In this document: positions 1 through 11,005 of the stretch, one piece after another
How positions within the stretch are numbered: the stretch's first letter is position 1
Layout: every line of letters begins with the position of its first letter
Source: Rhineura floridana
Lineage: Eukaryota; Chordata; Lepidosauria; Squamata; Rhineuridae
Assembly (NCBI RefSeq): GCF_030035675.1
Contig: NC_084482.1
Coordinates: forward strand, 221,549,943-221,613,942
DNA: 64,000 nucleotides
Reading direction: 5' to 3'
Notes under the pieces: generated by a model
Databases searched by the model: none
Told to the model about the DNA's origin: nothing
Seen by the model: the letters and a program-made list of their open reading frames with translations, nothing else
Program-made: the position numbers and the translations under genes

Positions 1-435
1 TAGTAGTTTGCAGCCTACTAAGAAGCTGGCTTTACTAGGTTCACCCCCAACAGGCATTTCAAGATGAGCTTCATGCCCAGTGGACGCATGTTCACAAGTG
101 CCAGACTGACCCTACTTGGTCCACACAACTCTGTTCTATTCACCGAGAGCAGGACTTACCAGATCAAAATTATACCTTTTCTTATCTATAAAAATCTCTG
201 TTTGTAAGGGCTGAATATTTTCTGGTCAAAAGTAACTAGTCTTGTCTATTTCCTTCAAAGAGTCAGACCTCCATTCGTGTTGGGAAGAAAGAAAAGATCC
301 CTTTATCCAGATGTTCAGCTGCGTTGAGGCCCCATTTTGGTTTGGAAATTGTAGGATTTTTCAGTTCCTGTGTAATATGATTCATTGCAGATGAATCAGG
401 GTGTGAGTTCTCCTGGAGAACATCTTAGATGTCTT

Positions 436-520
436 TAAGAAGAGCCTGCTGGATCAGGCCAATGGCAGCATGCCTATAGGAAGCAAGCAAGCAGGACCTG
501 AGTGCAACCCTTGCCCCGTT
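436..520 (-). repeat. Old CR1 3'-end fragment
   Basis: The run agcctgctggatcaggcc followed by caagcaggacctgagtgcaa matches the terminal 3' region of the CR1 elements at 14533 and 39768, in the same (minus) orientation, but is diverged and internally shortened. It also lies in unit B (24711-24795), so it predates the duplication. No gene is seen in the rest of 1-1053. Confidence 0.7.
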
Positions 521-1053
521 GGGAGCACAGTGACTGTCTTAAAGCTGCAAAGTGCTCTCTGAAGCACCCTTCCCCCTCCTTTCATAGTGCAGGGAGGGAG
601 GGAAAAAAGGTGCCTTTCAGATGGGCTGCCTGCCAGAGAAGTCCCATGCACAACCGATCTTTCTAAAAAGCAGTGGCTTCCAAAAGGGAACAGGCACCCA
701 CAGCCAAGCTGAGGCCTTGGCTTGCCACCCCACGCTGCTTCTTTCAACTTCAGGAGCTGAATGGGGCTGCTTCACAGAGCAGTGCTGGGAGGGAGAAGTG
801 ATTTCCATCCAATGGAAACAGCTTCCCCTTCCTTGAGCAAAGCCCCCTCCAACCGCTGATCAGCTGACTGGCAGAAGTGCGCCCCAGTCCAGCAAAGGCG
901 CAATTGGCAGCCCGTTTCAAGGTCCTGGTGGTTCTTTTGAAGCCTCACCTTTATCTGCCGCACATCTGATGTCAGATCGGAGGGTGGTGCCTTTGTCCTC
1001 CCTGTAGACTTCCCATTCGCATCTGATCAGGCACTGTGAGGATGCTGGACTAG

Positions 1054-3645
1054 ATATTTATTTATTTATTTAATTTAATTGATATACCGCCCTAAGCCAA
1101 AAAGGCTCTCTGGGAGGTGTACATGAGAGATAAAACAAGCACAATATATAAATACAATAAGTATAACAAAATCAAAGATCAAAACAAACAATTACAAAGA
1201 ACCAACAACGTCAAAATACAACAATAATGAAAATACTGATAAAATACACTATAAAATACAATTTAAAATGCCTGGGAGTATAAAAAGGTTTTCACCTGGC
1301 GCCGAAAGGATAGCAGCGTCGGTGCCAGGCGTACCTCATCGGAGAGACTATTCCACAGTTCGGGGGCCACTACCGAAAAGGCCCTAGTTCTAGTCACAAC
1401 CCTCTGGGCTTCTCGATGGGATGGCACCCGTTGGAGGGCCTTAGATGTTGAGCGCAGTGTACGGGTAGGTTCATATTGGGAGAGGCGTTCCACCAGGTAT
1501 TGCAGTCCCATGCTGTGTAGGGCTTTATAGGTCAAAACCAGCCCTTTGAATTTAGCCCGGAAACAAATAGGAAGCCAGTGCAGATGAGCCAGAACAGGTG
1601 TTATATGAGCAGACCTTCTGGTCCACGTCAGTAATCTGGCCGCTGCATTCTGGACTAGCTGTAGTTTCTGAACTATCTTCAAGGGCAGCCCAACGTAGAG
1701 CACATTGCAGTAGTCCAGCCTAGATGTTACCAGAGCGTGAACAACTGAGGCAAGGTCATCACTGTCCAGATAGGGACGTAGCTGGGCTACCAGTCGAAGA
1801 TGGTAGAAAGCATTCCGTGCCACCGAGGCCACCTGGGTCTCGAGAGACAAGGAAGGATCGAAAAGAACTCCCAAGCTACAAACCTGTTCCTTCAAGGGGA
1901 GTGTAACCCCATCAAGAACAGGATGAACATCCTCCATCTGGGCAGTGAAGGCACTCACCAACAGCATCTCGGTCTTGTCAGGATTGAGCTTCAGTTTGTT
2001 AGCCCCCATCCAGTCCATTATCACGGCCAGGCAGCGGTTTAGCATATTAACAGCCTCACCTGAAGAGGATGAAAAGGAGAAATAGAGCTGCGTGTCATCA
2101 GCGTACTGGTGATAACGCACCCCAAAACTCCTGTTGACCACACCCAGTGGCTGCATGTAGATGTTAAAAAGCATGGGGGACAGTACCGATCCCTGTGGGA
2201 CTCCACAATGGAGAGTCCAGGGTGTCGAGCAATGTTCCCCAAGCACTACCTTCTGGTGACGACCCACCAAGTAGGAGCGGAGCCACTGCCAAGCAGTACC
2301 CCCGACTCCGAACTCCGTGAGTCTCCCCAGAAGGATACCATGGTCGATGGTATCAAAAGCAGCTGAGAGATCAAGGAGAATCAACAGGGTCACACTCCCC
2401 CTGTCCCTCTCCCGACAGAGGTCATCGTACAGGGCGACCAAGGCTGTTTCGGTGCCATAACCGGGCCTAAAACCGGATTGAAATGGATCAAGATAATCAG
2501 TGTCATCCAAGAGCGTCTGGAGCTGGCCGGCAACCATCCGCTCCAGGATCTTGCCCAGGAACGGAACATTCGCCACAGGTCTATAGTTGTTCAAGTTATC
2601 TGGGTCCAAGGAGGGTTTCTTCAGGAGTGGTCTCACCACCGCCTCTTTTAGGCAGTCAGGGACCACTCCCTCTCTTAAAGAGGCATTTATTACCTCCTTG
2701 GCCCAGCCGGCAGTTCCGGTCCTGCCAGCTTTCACCAGCCAAGAGGGGCAAGGATCCAGTACAGATGTGTTCGCCCGCACCAGTCCAAGGATCCTGTCAA
2801 CATCCTCAAGCTGCACAGACTGAAACTCATCCAATAAATGAGGACAAGACCGTGATCTGGATACTTCATTAGGTCCAACTGCTATAATATTGGAGTCTAA
2901 GTCCCGGCGAATGCATGCGATCTCATCTTGGAAGTGCTCGGCGAACTCATCACAGCGGGCTACAGATGAATCTATAATATCCCGAGGACCAGAATGTAAA
3001 AGCCCTCGCACAATTTTAAAGAGCTCCGCTGGGCGGGAGAGTGATGACTTAATAGTATCAGCAAAATATCTCTTTTTTGCTGCCCTCACCGCTACTATAT
3101 ACTGCTAAGAACAAGCACTTACCAAGGTGTAATTGCATTCATCGGGAGTTCACCTCCATCTGCACTCAAGCCTCCTCCTCTCTTGCTTCATCGCTCTCAG
3201 CTCCAAGGTATACCATGGAGCTGTATGAGCTCTGCATAGGAGGGGGCGCATGGGAGCGATCGTGTCAACCGCCCGGGTCATTTCCGTATTCCACAGTTCA
3301 ACCAGGGCTTGGACAGGAGCGCCAGTCTTCTCAGTCGGAAAAACCCCCAGAGCCCTTTGGAAACCCTCAGGATCCATTAGTCTCCGGGGGCAGACCAATT
3401 TAATAGGTCTCCCGCCCTTGCAGAGGGAAAGGGCTGCTGTGAGCCTAAACTTCAGCAAGCGGTGATCTGTCCATGACAAAGGAATAGATGATAAATCCCC
3501 AACCTCCAGATCACCATCTCCATGTCCAGTGACGAAGATCAAATCAAGGGTATGTCCCGACACATGCGTCGGGCCAGAAACAAATTGAGACAGCCCCATG
3601 GTTGTCATGGAAACCATGAAGTCCTGAGCCGCCCCAGATAAAGCA
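1054..3645 (-). mobile_element. L2 LINE, 5' truncated
   Basis: This minus-strand L2 (CR1 group) insertion is about 2.6 kb long. Its 3' end is a short tandem tail (aaataaataaat on the minus strand) at 1054-1075, as usual for L2. The paralogous unit B reads straight through ggactagat/aggcctg at 25331-25346, so the empty site is seen directly and the insertion is younger than the duplication. Only about 2 bp (at) could be a target duplication, in keeping with this clade. The 5' part, including the first half of the endonuclease, was never copied or is missing. Confidence 0.92.
1263..3617 (-). pseudogene. L2 ORF2 (endonuclease C-term and reverse transcriptase)
   Basis: One reading frame runs from 3617 to the stop at 1263 and is interrupted by two in-frame stops near 3105 and 3150. 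One of these looks like CGA to TGA decay. The upstream part carries the endonuclease end (SWTDHRLLKF, the SDH box; GHTLDLIFV). The downstream 608-residue stretch is a complete reverse transcriptase with NYRPVANVPFLGK, LLDLSAAFDTIDH, GVPQGSVLSPMLFNIY and the catalytic YADDTQLY. It is followed by the L2-typical C-terminal region (HITPVLAHLHWLPI, LWNSLSDEVRLAP). The protein would nick target DNA and prime reverse transcription. Two stops and the missing endonuclease N-terminus make this copy inactive. Identity as L2 rather than CR1 rests on the C-terminal motifs and the short-repeat tail. Confidence 0.88.
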
Positions 3646-4070
3646 AATAGGCCTGTGGTCTGATTCCACAGGGCTGTTCTGAGGAAGAGCCGCTAGGTTG
3701 AAGTTTCTTTTCTACCTGCTGAGGAATCCCCCAAATTAAGATGGCTGGATTGGTTTCCACAGAGCCCCTGAGTGGAGATTTATGTACACCTCCAGGCAAC
3801 TGGTCAGGAGGATAACTTGGGTCCCTGTACTAATCAGTTCCAGATCTAAAATCTTTGTTTGCTTTGGGGAGGAGAGGATAATTTGGGAATGTCAAAACTA
3901 GGCTTCACCTCTTGGCTGGAAGAGCATGATCCAGTTGTATGTGGCTCTGATGAAAGGGTGAGATCAGTAGGTATGGACTTGAAAGATGACTTAGGGAAGC
4001 TGTAGAAGGATTTCACAACACTGAATCTTGGTGGTCTCCAGGAACCCAGAGGGAGTACCCCAACACCTCA
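3646..4070. other. Duplicated intergenic DNA
   Basis: These bases match 25339-25682 plus 27689-27780 of unit B. The first about 60 bases resemble a plus-strand CR1 tail (ataggcctgtggtctgatt). I see no gene or further feature in the rest. Confidence 0.6.
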
Positions 4071-4089
4071 AATACCCCACGCTTCCCCC

Positions 4090-5810
4090 TTATCTTCTAA
4101 GAGAGAACGCACTAACAGGCAAGCACCCTTCTTTCTATATTTTTCTTTTACTTGACTTAAATTGTTGCTGTTTAAAAGAGATTTGCCAGATTGATCGGTT
4201 TTTGACATCTCACTGGGGAGCCATAACTTCTCTCTGCTACGCACTAATTAATAGCTTATCTCTGTTTTTGTTGCAAAAAGCTGTCCTGGATTTGCATTCT
4301 AAAGATATACACAGAAGAGGGATTTCTATTCCAGATTTTTATTTTGAAAAATATTATACTGTTTTGAGACTACTCTCTTTTTGGTCTATTTTATTTTGAC
4401 GAATCTGTTTCTTGACGATTGCCATTAATTGTTTCGATCCTGGGAACTGCATTTTGTTTACTTAACTATTGGAGAGATAAGGCTGTCTGCTCTGTTTATA
4501 CTGTGATGTCACCAAGTTTGGAGTATTAACCCAATTGTTGCTGAAATAAGAAGTGGTTTTCCTATATTTTTCTTTTAAAATGGCAATTAAGAAAGTGGCT
4601 GAAAATCTGGAAATAACTATGTTTCAGAAAATAATGGATGAGATTGAGATAATGAAAATTGAATTGAGTAAAATGAAGCAGGAGATTAAAGATATAAGGG
4701 TCCCTGTGAGAGAGGTGACCCTGGAAGGGGTCCCTGTGAGAGAGGAGACCCCGGAGATTGGAACAGGGGTCCCTGTGAGAGAGGTGACCCTGGAGACTGG
4801 AATAGGGGTCCCTGTGAGAGAGGAGATCCCGGAGATTGGAACCAACGTGGAACAGGAACAAGATTTGGAGTCTATGGACTTTAGAAATAAAATCTATTGT
4901 TTGGAACTCAATGTTATCTCTGAAGAAATGAATGAAGATTCTAGAGATAAAGTTATCAATGGCATGGATAATCTTCTGGACTGGAATGATGTGATGGAGC
5001 CCAATATAGAGAAAATCTATGGAATTAACTGCAGCCATGTGACAATGGAAAAACTTTTAAGAGATGACCCAGTGTATTTTGAAAAAAAGAACAGAGATAT
5101 GATTTTACAGCAGTATTTCAGCAACCTATTCAGAATGGATGGCAAGAAAATATTTGGGATAGAGGTAATCCCCATCAGACTCTTACTATATGACTATGGC
5201 TTTGACAGCAAGATTATTATGGAATACTGATAATGGAAGATTGGATATTGAAATTACTGGACTTAACAAGACTACTGAAGATGGAAGATGGAAAATGGAA
5301 CTAATAGAGATAATAGAACAATGGCTACTGAAATTATTGAACCTAACAGATTCTGATGTGATGGATTAATTGAAATGTTTATTTTGACTATGGTTATGAC
5401 AATAAGATTATCATAATTAGTAATGAGATGGATTAATCGATATGCTTATCTGGAAAAAAAAATTGATAGATATATTTCTTAAAGAATTGAAACCTCTCTT
5501 TGACTTTTTGTGGAAAGAATAAAGTAATGTTTATGAGATTTGATGATTAAGTAAGATAACTACTGGAGGAAAGTGATTTTATAATATGACTTAAGAGACA
5601 GGATTGTTATATATTATAGACTTATAACTGATTTGATCTTTGACAAATGGGAAGTCAATATTTTACTCTTTATTTTTTATTTTTGTTTTTTTTTTTTCTT
5701 TTTTTCTTTTTGTTTAACTATTTTTGATTTTGTTTTTTGTCTTTGAATGTTTTATGATTTTGTCTTGTATGTTTTGTGAAAATCTGAATAAAAATTATTG
5801 AAAAAAAAAA
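4090..5810 (+). mobile_element. ORF1-only L1 derivative (HAL1-like), copy 1
   Basis: This 1.7 kb element is flanked by a perfect 19-bp target-site duplication (aataccccacgcttccccc at 4071-4089 and 5811-5829), and it ends in aataaaaattattg plus poly(A). It lacks the first about 300 bases of the full-length family (compare 25683), so it is 5' truncated. It holds part of the 5' UTR, a shortened L1 ORF1 and an L1-type 3' UTR, with no ORF2. Unit B has the undisturbed target at 27780-27800, so the insertion postdates the duplication. Confidence 0.92.
4580..5230 (+). CDS. Shortened L1 ORF1 protein (copy 1)
   Basis: This open frame of 216 residues starts at the ATG shared by all family members (MAIKKVAENLE). 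An upstream in-frame ATG at 4553 is not conserved in function and was not used. The N-terminal third is a predicted coiled coil (FQKIMDEIEIMKIELSKMKQ). Next come four imperfect copies of a GVPVRE segment, and then an RRM-like part that aligns with the complete L1 ORF1 at 36922-37830 (FRNKIYCLELNVISEE, VNGMDNLLDW-like, RDMILQQYFSNLFRMDGKKI, IPIRLL). It stops right after IPIRLLLYDYG, where the L1 protein goes on for about 90 more residues of C-terminal domain. In L1 this protein is an RNA-binding trimeric chaperone. Whether the short form works is inference. Confidence 0.85.
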   Translation: MAIKKVAENLEITMFQKIMDEIEIMKIELSKMKQEIKDIRVPVREVTLEGVPVREETPEIGTGVPVREVTLETGIGVPVREEIPEIGTNVEQEQDLESMDFRNKIYCLELNVISEEMNEDSRDKVINGMDNLLDWNDVMEPNIEKIYGINCSHVTMEKLLRDDPVYFEKKNRDMILQQYFSNLFRMDGKKIFGIEVIPIRLLLYDYGFDSKIIMEY

Positions 5811-5829
5811 AATACCCCACGCTTCCCCC

Positions 5830-5958
5830 ACATAGGTGTAGGGTTGGCAATAGCGTGTGCTATGTGCCTTTGAAGCACTCTCTATTTTCAGCAGTAATCA
5901 AAAGTGTGACATCAAATATAAATGTTTTCTTAAAAGAGGAAAGAGGAAAATTACAAGC
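5830..5958 (+). mobile_element. LTR-like fragment (unit A remnant)
   Basis: This matches the left part of the putative LTR at 27803-28393 in unit B. The rest of that element and about 1.3 kb beyond it are absent from unit A, and the next bases pair with 29873. It is a fossil piece. Its assignment to an LTR depends on the unit B copy. Confidence 0.35.
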
Positions 5959-6261
5959 ATGCACATTCACTGACCGGCTGTTTTGACTGCAGTCAAATTA
6001 TTAGGAATCAAGGAGAAGTGAGCTGTGCCCAGTTTGTCCTGTTCTGCAGTCTTGCTGCCCTTCTCTTCCCCCACACCCCACTTTTCATTCCATACTATTT
6101 TAGAAATATATATCACAGTTGTATGGCAGTAGGAGGAAAATCCAGACAAATCTGGGCTTAATGACATCAAGTGTTATATGGACCTGAAAGGAATTTATGT
6201 TGCTGTGTGATACTGTAGGATATTCAGGTAACCTTGCTTTCATCTGGCCATGCAAAGATAA

Positions 6262-7676
6262 CGTAAAATCTTTATTACGGTCCAAGACCAGCAGTATATT
6301 TACGGATCCTCTGAATATCAGAGTGAAGATAGAATACAATACAGTATCATTGCAGTGAGAAAGCTAAAAAGCTAAAACCGGGTCCACATAGTAATCTAGC
6401 TAAAACCTTGATCTAATAGACATCGCATTAGGTCCCTCCTGCGAGCCATAGCAGCTGTGCAGAACGAGGCGACCTCAGAGTGATCCGTGATTCTGAATCT
6501 GCTGTTAAATATTGTAAAATCATAGCTTCTGGGCTCAGAGGAAGATTAGATAAAAGTGGGGAGATGAACTTAAGGCGGAGATCTGAATAAAAAGGGCAGC
6601 AAAGTAGTACAAGGTTCACTGTCTCCACCGCATCTGCTCCACAGGGGCAAGTTCGATCATAATTATCAACGCCCCTGTATCTACCCTCCATAGTGCCGAG
6701 GGCAGAACATTGAATCGTGCCAGGGTAAAAGCTCTCCTGAGTTTTGGGGTAGATAAACTTGAAATGTAAGTGGCCAAGTTACAGGGATTTACATTAATAC
6801 TGCATTGTGAATAAGCGGCAACTAGGCTCATGTTGTTCTGATACTCAACATCTTTGAGGCGTTGGATGATTGTTGTGTTAGCGGTCGTATGGCCTAGGGC
6901 ACCAATCGCTGGGAGCGAAAAACCGAGAGTTCCGAGTTTGTGAATCATTACCCGTTGCCATTGAGATTGGAAGGAATCTTCCAAAGTTAATGGGGGCAAT
7001 CCCGTGGGTAAAAATAGCAGCTTCATCTAGTAGTTAAATTTTAATATCCAAGCGTGGGTCTCAATCAGAAGGGCACCTAATTCCAAGCATAAGGTCACAC
7101 TGGGGACACATCTCGGAGCGCCCAAAACAGACCTCATGAATTTAGATTGTACCCTCTCCAACAATGCATAATTGCCTCCACTACAAATTTGGGTCCCGTA
7201 AAGACGTTGAGGAAGCACCTTGGCGTTGAATACCTGGACTGCTGCCGGAATGTACTGACCGCCCTTTGTATAAAAGAAGGTCAGTAAAGCTCTGGCTGAT
7301 TTCTGTGCAGTCGCAGCAGACTGGACAAAATGCGCATTCCAAGAACCTAAGGGATGGAATGCAATGCCAAGGTAACTGAAGGCATTGACTTGGTCAATAA
7401 TATGGTTGTCAATTTGCCAGCGGTGTTTATGTCTACTTTTGGCAAAAACTAAAACCTTGCATTTCGCATAGTTAATTCTCAAAAGTTCATCCACACAAAA
7501 GGAGGCAAGTTCTCTTAAGAGATGACATAAGCCCACCTGCGTTTGGCATAACAGGGCAATGTCGTCGGCATATAGAAGACAGGTTAAGTGTCTCCTTGCC
7601 AAGACAGGAGGGTGAGAGTTTACTGCCAACAGGCGTTTTGTCAGCGAGTTTATATAGATATTGAATAGGGAGGGAG
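6262..7676 (-). mobile_element. 5'-truncated non-LTR element, unit A copy
   Basis: This LINE of uncertain clade lies on the minus strand. It is bounded by a perfect 16-bp target-site duplication ggccatgcaaagataa at 6246-6261 and 7677-7692. Its 3' end carries an AATAAA-type signal (ggaccgtaataaagat). The same element with the same boundaries is at 30164-31578 in unit B, so it was present before the duplication. The 5' boundary lies inside the reverse-transcriptase palm. Confidence 0.85.
6428..7676 (-). pseudogene. Reverse-transcriptase C-terminal half of the truncated LINE
   Basis: The frame opens at the truncation point with PPSLFNIYINSL, carries the catalytic box LLYADDIALL, then FSYLGIAFHPLGSW. 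Its C-terminus has a CPCG...CCPFY zinc-like cluster, seen in several non-LTR clades. Compared with unit B, this copy has an extra stop near 7027 (TGG to TAG; B reads NYWMKLLF) and a frameshift near 6680 before the zinc-like part. I could not settle the clade; Vingi/Ingi-like or R4-like are possible. It has no endonuclease and cannot be active. Confidence 0.75.
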
Positions 7677-7814
7677 GGCCATGCAAAGATAAAAGGGGGA
7701 GAATTATGGAGATGTAAAAATAGAGAAGCAGATAATTGGGCTTCATCTGTGATGAAATGCTTTGTTTTTGCCTTGAAATTCCAATGTGTTTTTTTCAACC
7801 CTCTTCCCCCTCAG

Positions 7815-10786
7815 CAGGTGACCGGCAGAATGAGAATTATAGAAAACCACAGATGGTGCCACTGGTAATAGCCAAGACTGAGAGTCAAAAAGAGATATTT
7901 GGAAATCACAGGGGACCAAAATCGTCTGAAAGAAAGCAGCCAAAGAATGGGAGCAAGAAATCCTCTACTTGTCATAGTTTTCATCAAAGAACACACACCG
8001 GAGAAAAACCATTTAAATGCATGGAATTTGGAAAGAGCTTCAGTGTAAAAACTAGCCTTACTTCACATCACAGAACCCACACAGGGGAGAAACCATTTAA
8101 ATGCAGGGAATGTGGAAAAAGCTTTACTCGGAACGATCATCTTACTTCACATAAAAGAACCCACACAGGAGAGAAACCTTTTAAATGCAGAGAGTGTGAA
8201 AAGAGCTTCAGTCTAAGCAGTAGCCTTAAATTACATCACCGAAAACACACAGGGGAGAAACCATTTAAATGCATGGTGTGTGGAAAGAGCTTCAGTCAGA
8301 GCAGTGACCTTACTTTGCATCAAAGAACCCACACAGGGGAGAAGCCATTTAAATGCAAAGTGTGTGGAAAGAGCTTCAGTCAGAGTGGTAACCTTACATT
8401 ACATGAAAGAACACACACAGGGGAGAAACCATTTAAATGCATGGAGTGTGGACAGGGCTTTAGTCAGAGAAGTAAGCTTACTTCACATCAAAGAACCCAC
8501 ACAGGGGAGAAGCCATTTAAATGTAAGGAGTGTGGAAAGAACTTCAGTCAGGGCGGTCACCTTACATCGCATCAAAGAACCCATACAGGGGAGAAGCCAT
8601 TTAAATGCAGTGAGTGTGGAAAGAGCTTCAGTGTAAGCAGTAGCCTTACTTCGCATCACAGAACCCACACAGTGGAGAAACCATTTAAATGCAGGGAATG
8701 TGGAAAAAGCTTTACTCAGAACAATCATCTTACTTCACATCAAAGAACCCACACAGGAGAGAAACCTTTTAAATGTATGGAGTGTGGAAAAAGCTTCAGT
8801 GTAAGCAATAAACTTATTTTACATCAGAGAACTCACACAGGGGAGAAGCCATTTAAATGCAAGCAGTGTGGAAAGAGCTTTAGACACAAGCGGTACCTTA
8901 CAGTACATGAAAGAACCCACACTGGAGAAAAACCATTTAAATGCAGTGAGTGCGGAAAGAGCTTCAGTGTAAGCAGTAGCCTGAAATTACATCACCGAAC
9001 ACACACAGGGGAGAAACCATTTAAATGTATGGAGTGTGGAAAGAGCTTCAGTGTAAGCAATAAACTTATTTTACATCAGAGAACTCACACAGGGGAGAAG
9101 CCATTTAAACGCAAGCAGTGTGGAAAGAGCTTTAGACACAAGCGGTACCTTACAGTACATGAAAGAACCCACACTGGAGAAAAACCATTTAAATGCAGTG
9201 AGTGCGGAAAGAGCTTCAGTGTAAGCAGTAGCCTGAAATTACATCACCGAACACACACAGGGGAGAAACCATTTAAATGCAGAGAGTGTGGAAAGTGCTT
9301 CAGTCAGAACGGTAGCCTTACTTCGCATCAAAGAACCCACACAGGCGAGAAACCATTTAAATGCAGGGAATGTGGAAAGAGCTTCAGTCAGAGCATTCAC
9401 CTTACTTTGCATCACAGAACACACACAGGGGAGAAACCATTTAAATGCAGAGAGTGTGGAATGAGCTTCAGTCAGAGCAGTGACCTTACTTCGCATCAAA
9501 GAACTCACACAGGGGAGAAGCCATTTAAATGCAAGCAGTGTGGAAAGTGTTTCAGTCAGAACAGTAGCCTTACTTTACATGAAAGAACCCACACAGGCGA
9601 GAAACCATTTAAATGCAGGGAATGTGGAAAGAGCTTCAGTCAGAGCAGTAAACTTACTTTACATCAAAGAACCCACACAGGTGAGAAGCCATTTAAATGC
9701 ATGGAGTGTGGAAAGAGCTTCAGTCGAAGCAGTGACCTTACTTCGCATCAAAGAACCCACACAGGGGAGAAGCCATTTAAATGCAAAGAGTGTGGAAAGA
9801 GCTTCAGTCAGAGTAGTAGCCTTACTTCACATCAAAGAACCCACACAGCGGAGAAGCCATTTAAATACAGTGAGTGCGGAAAGAGCTTCAGTGTAAGCAG
9901 TAGCCTGAAATTACATCACCGAACACACACAGGGGAGAAACCATTTAAATGCATGGAGTGTGGACAGGGCTTTAGTCAGAGAAGTAAGCTTACTTCACAT
10001 CAAAGAACCCACACAGGGGAGAAGCCATTTAAATGCAGTGAGTGCGGAAAGAGCTTCAGTGTAAGCAGTAGCCTGAAATTACATCACCAAACACACACAG
10101 GGGAGAAACCATTTAAATGCATGGAGTGTGGACAGGGGTTTAGTGAGAGAAGTAAGCTTACTTCACATCAAAGAACACACACAGGGGAGAAACCATTTAA
10201 ATGCAGTGAGTGTGGAAAGAGCTTCAGTCAGAGAAGTAAGCTTACTTTGCATCAAAGAACCCATACAGGGGAGAAACAATTTAAATGCAGTGAGTGTGGA
10301 AAGAGCTTCAGTCAGAGCAGTGACCTTATTTTACATCAAAGAACCCACACAGGGGAGAAGCCATTTAAATGCAAAGAGTGTGGAAAGAGCTTCAGTCAGA
10401 GTGGTAACCTCAGATTACATGAAAGAACACACACAGGGGAGAAACCATTTAAATGCAGTGAGTGCGGAAAGAGCTTCAGTGTAAGCATTAGCCTGAAATT
10501 ACGTCACCAAACACACACAGGGGAGAAACCATTTAAATGCAAGGAGTGTGGACAGGGCTTTAATAAGAGCAGTCACCTTACTTCACATCAAAGAACCCAC
10601 ACAGGGGAGAAGCCATTTAAATGTAACGAGTGTGGAAAGAGCTTCAGTCAGAGCGGTCACCTTACTTCACATCAAAGAACCCACACAGGGGAGAAACCGT
10701 TTAAATGCAGTGAGTGTGGAAAGAGCTTCAGTCAGAGCAGTAACCTTGTTTTACATCACAGAACCCACACGGGAGAAACCATTTAA
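7815..10786 (+). CDS. C2H2 zinc-finger terminal exon A (33 fingers)
   Basis: This is the last exon of a KRAB-ZNF type gene. A polypyrimidine tract and tandem acceptor (ccctcttccccctcagcag, ending 7814 or 7817) precede it, so the open frame further left is intron. An 80-codon spacer ([16 protein letters not shown] and on) leads into 33 C2H2 fingers in a 28-residue (84-bp) step joined by TGEKPFKC linkers. Four fingers are damaged: finger 1 reads CMEF, 14 reads FKRKQC, 23 reads FKYSEC, and 30 has lost its first zinc His (LKLRHQTH). Fingers 10-12 and 13-15 are near-identical, a 252-bp internal duplication. Helix contact positions are low in variety (mostly Q/V, S, then N/D/H/K/S). It ends TGETI-stop. 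Such proteins bind DNA in the nucleus, and KRAB types repress transposons. Its KRAB exon is not in the window. The paralog is 43650-45697. Confidence 0.88.
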
Positions 10787-11005
10787 ATGTAGTGAGTGGA
10801 AAGAGGTTCAGTCAGAGCACACTTACTTCACATGAAAAAACACTGTGGAGTATCTTTTTTAATGCACGGAGTATGGAAAGAGATTCAATGAAAGCAGTAG
10901 GCTTACATCACAGGGGATACACAGGAGAAACAATTTAAATGCAGGGAGTATGGAAAGAACTTCAATGGGAGCCTCTCTTCATCTTGCAGGCTACATAGAT
11001 TAAAG
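10787..11005 (+). pseudogene. Decayed zinc fingers after exon A
   Basis: Directly after the stop, out of frame, come finger-like pieces: aaatgtagtgagtgg, cggagtatggaaagag, and aaatgcagggagtatgg followed by aacttcaatgg. They keep the rough 84-bp spacing but have lost Cys codons (TGT to TAT) and carry indels. The same remnants follow exon B. The stop comes from one missing A in the ggagaaaccattt linker, shared by both paralogs, so the array was shortened before the duplication. Confidence 0.8.

Noticed and set aside
2483-2872. Plus-strand frames over the L2
   Set aside because: Antisense shadows of the L2 reverse-transcriptase frame.
7736-7814. ATG at 7736 as start of the zinc-finger protein
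   Set aside because: The 26 codons before the acceptor are intron with a pyrimidine tract, and the left part joins directly to LINE flank.
7985-10780. CRISPR-like array (regular repeats with variable spacers)
   Set aside because: The 84-bp period is the C2H2 finger plus linker in an open vertebrate exon; there is no leader or cas gene.
8280-10835. Open frames in the other plus frame and on the minus strand across both zinc-finger arrays
   Set aside because: They repeat every 84 bases and are shadows of the finger frame; they have no splice or start context of their own.
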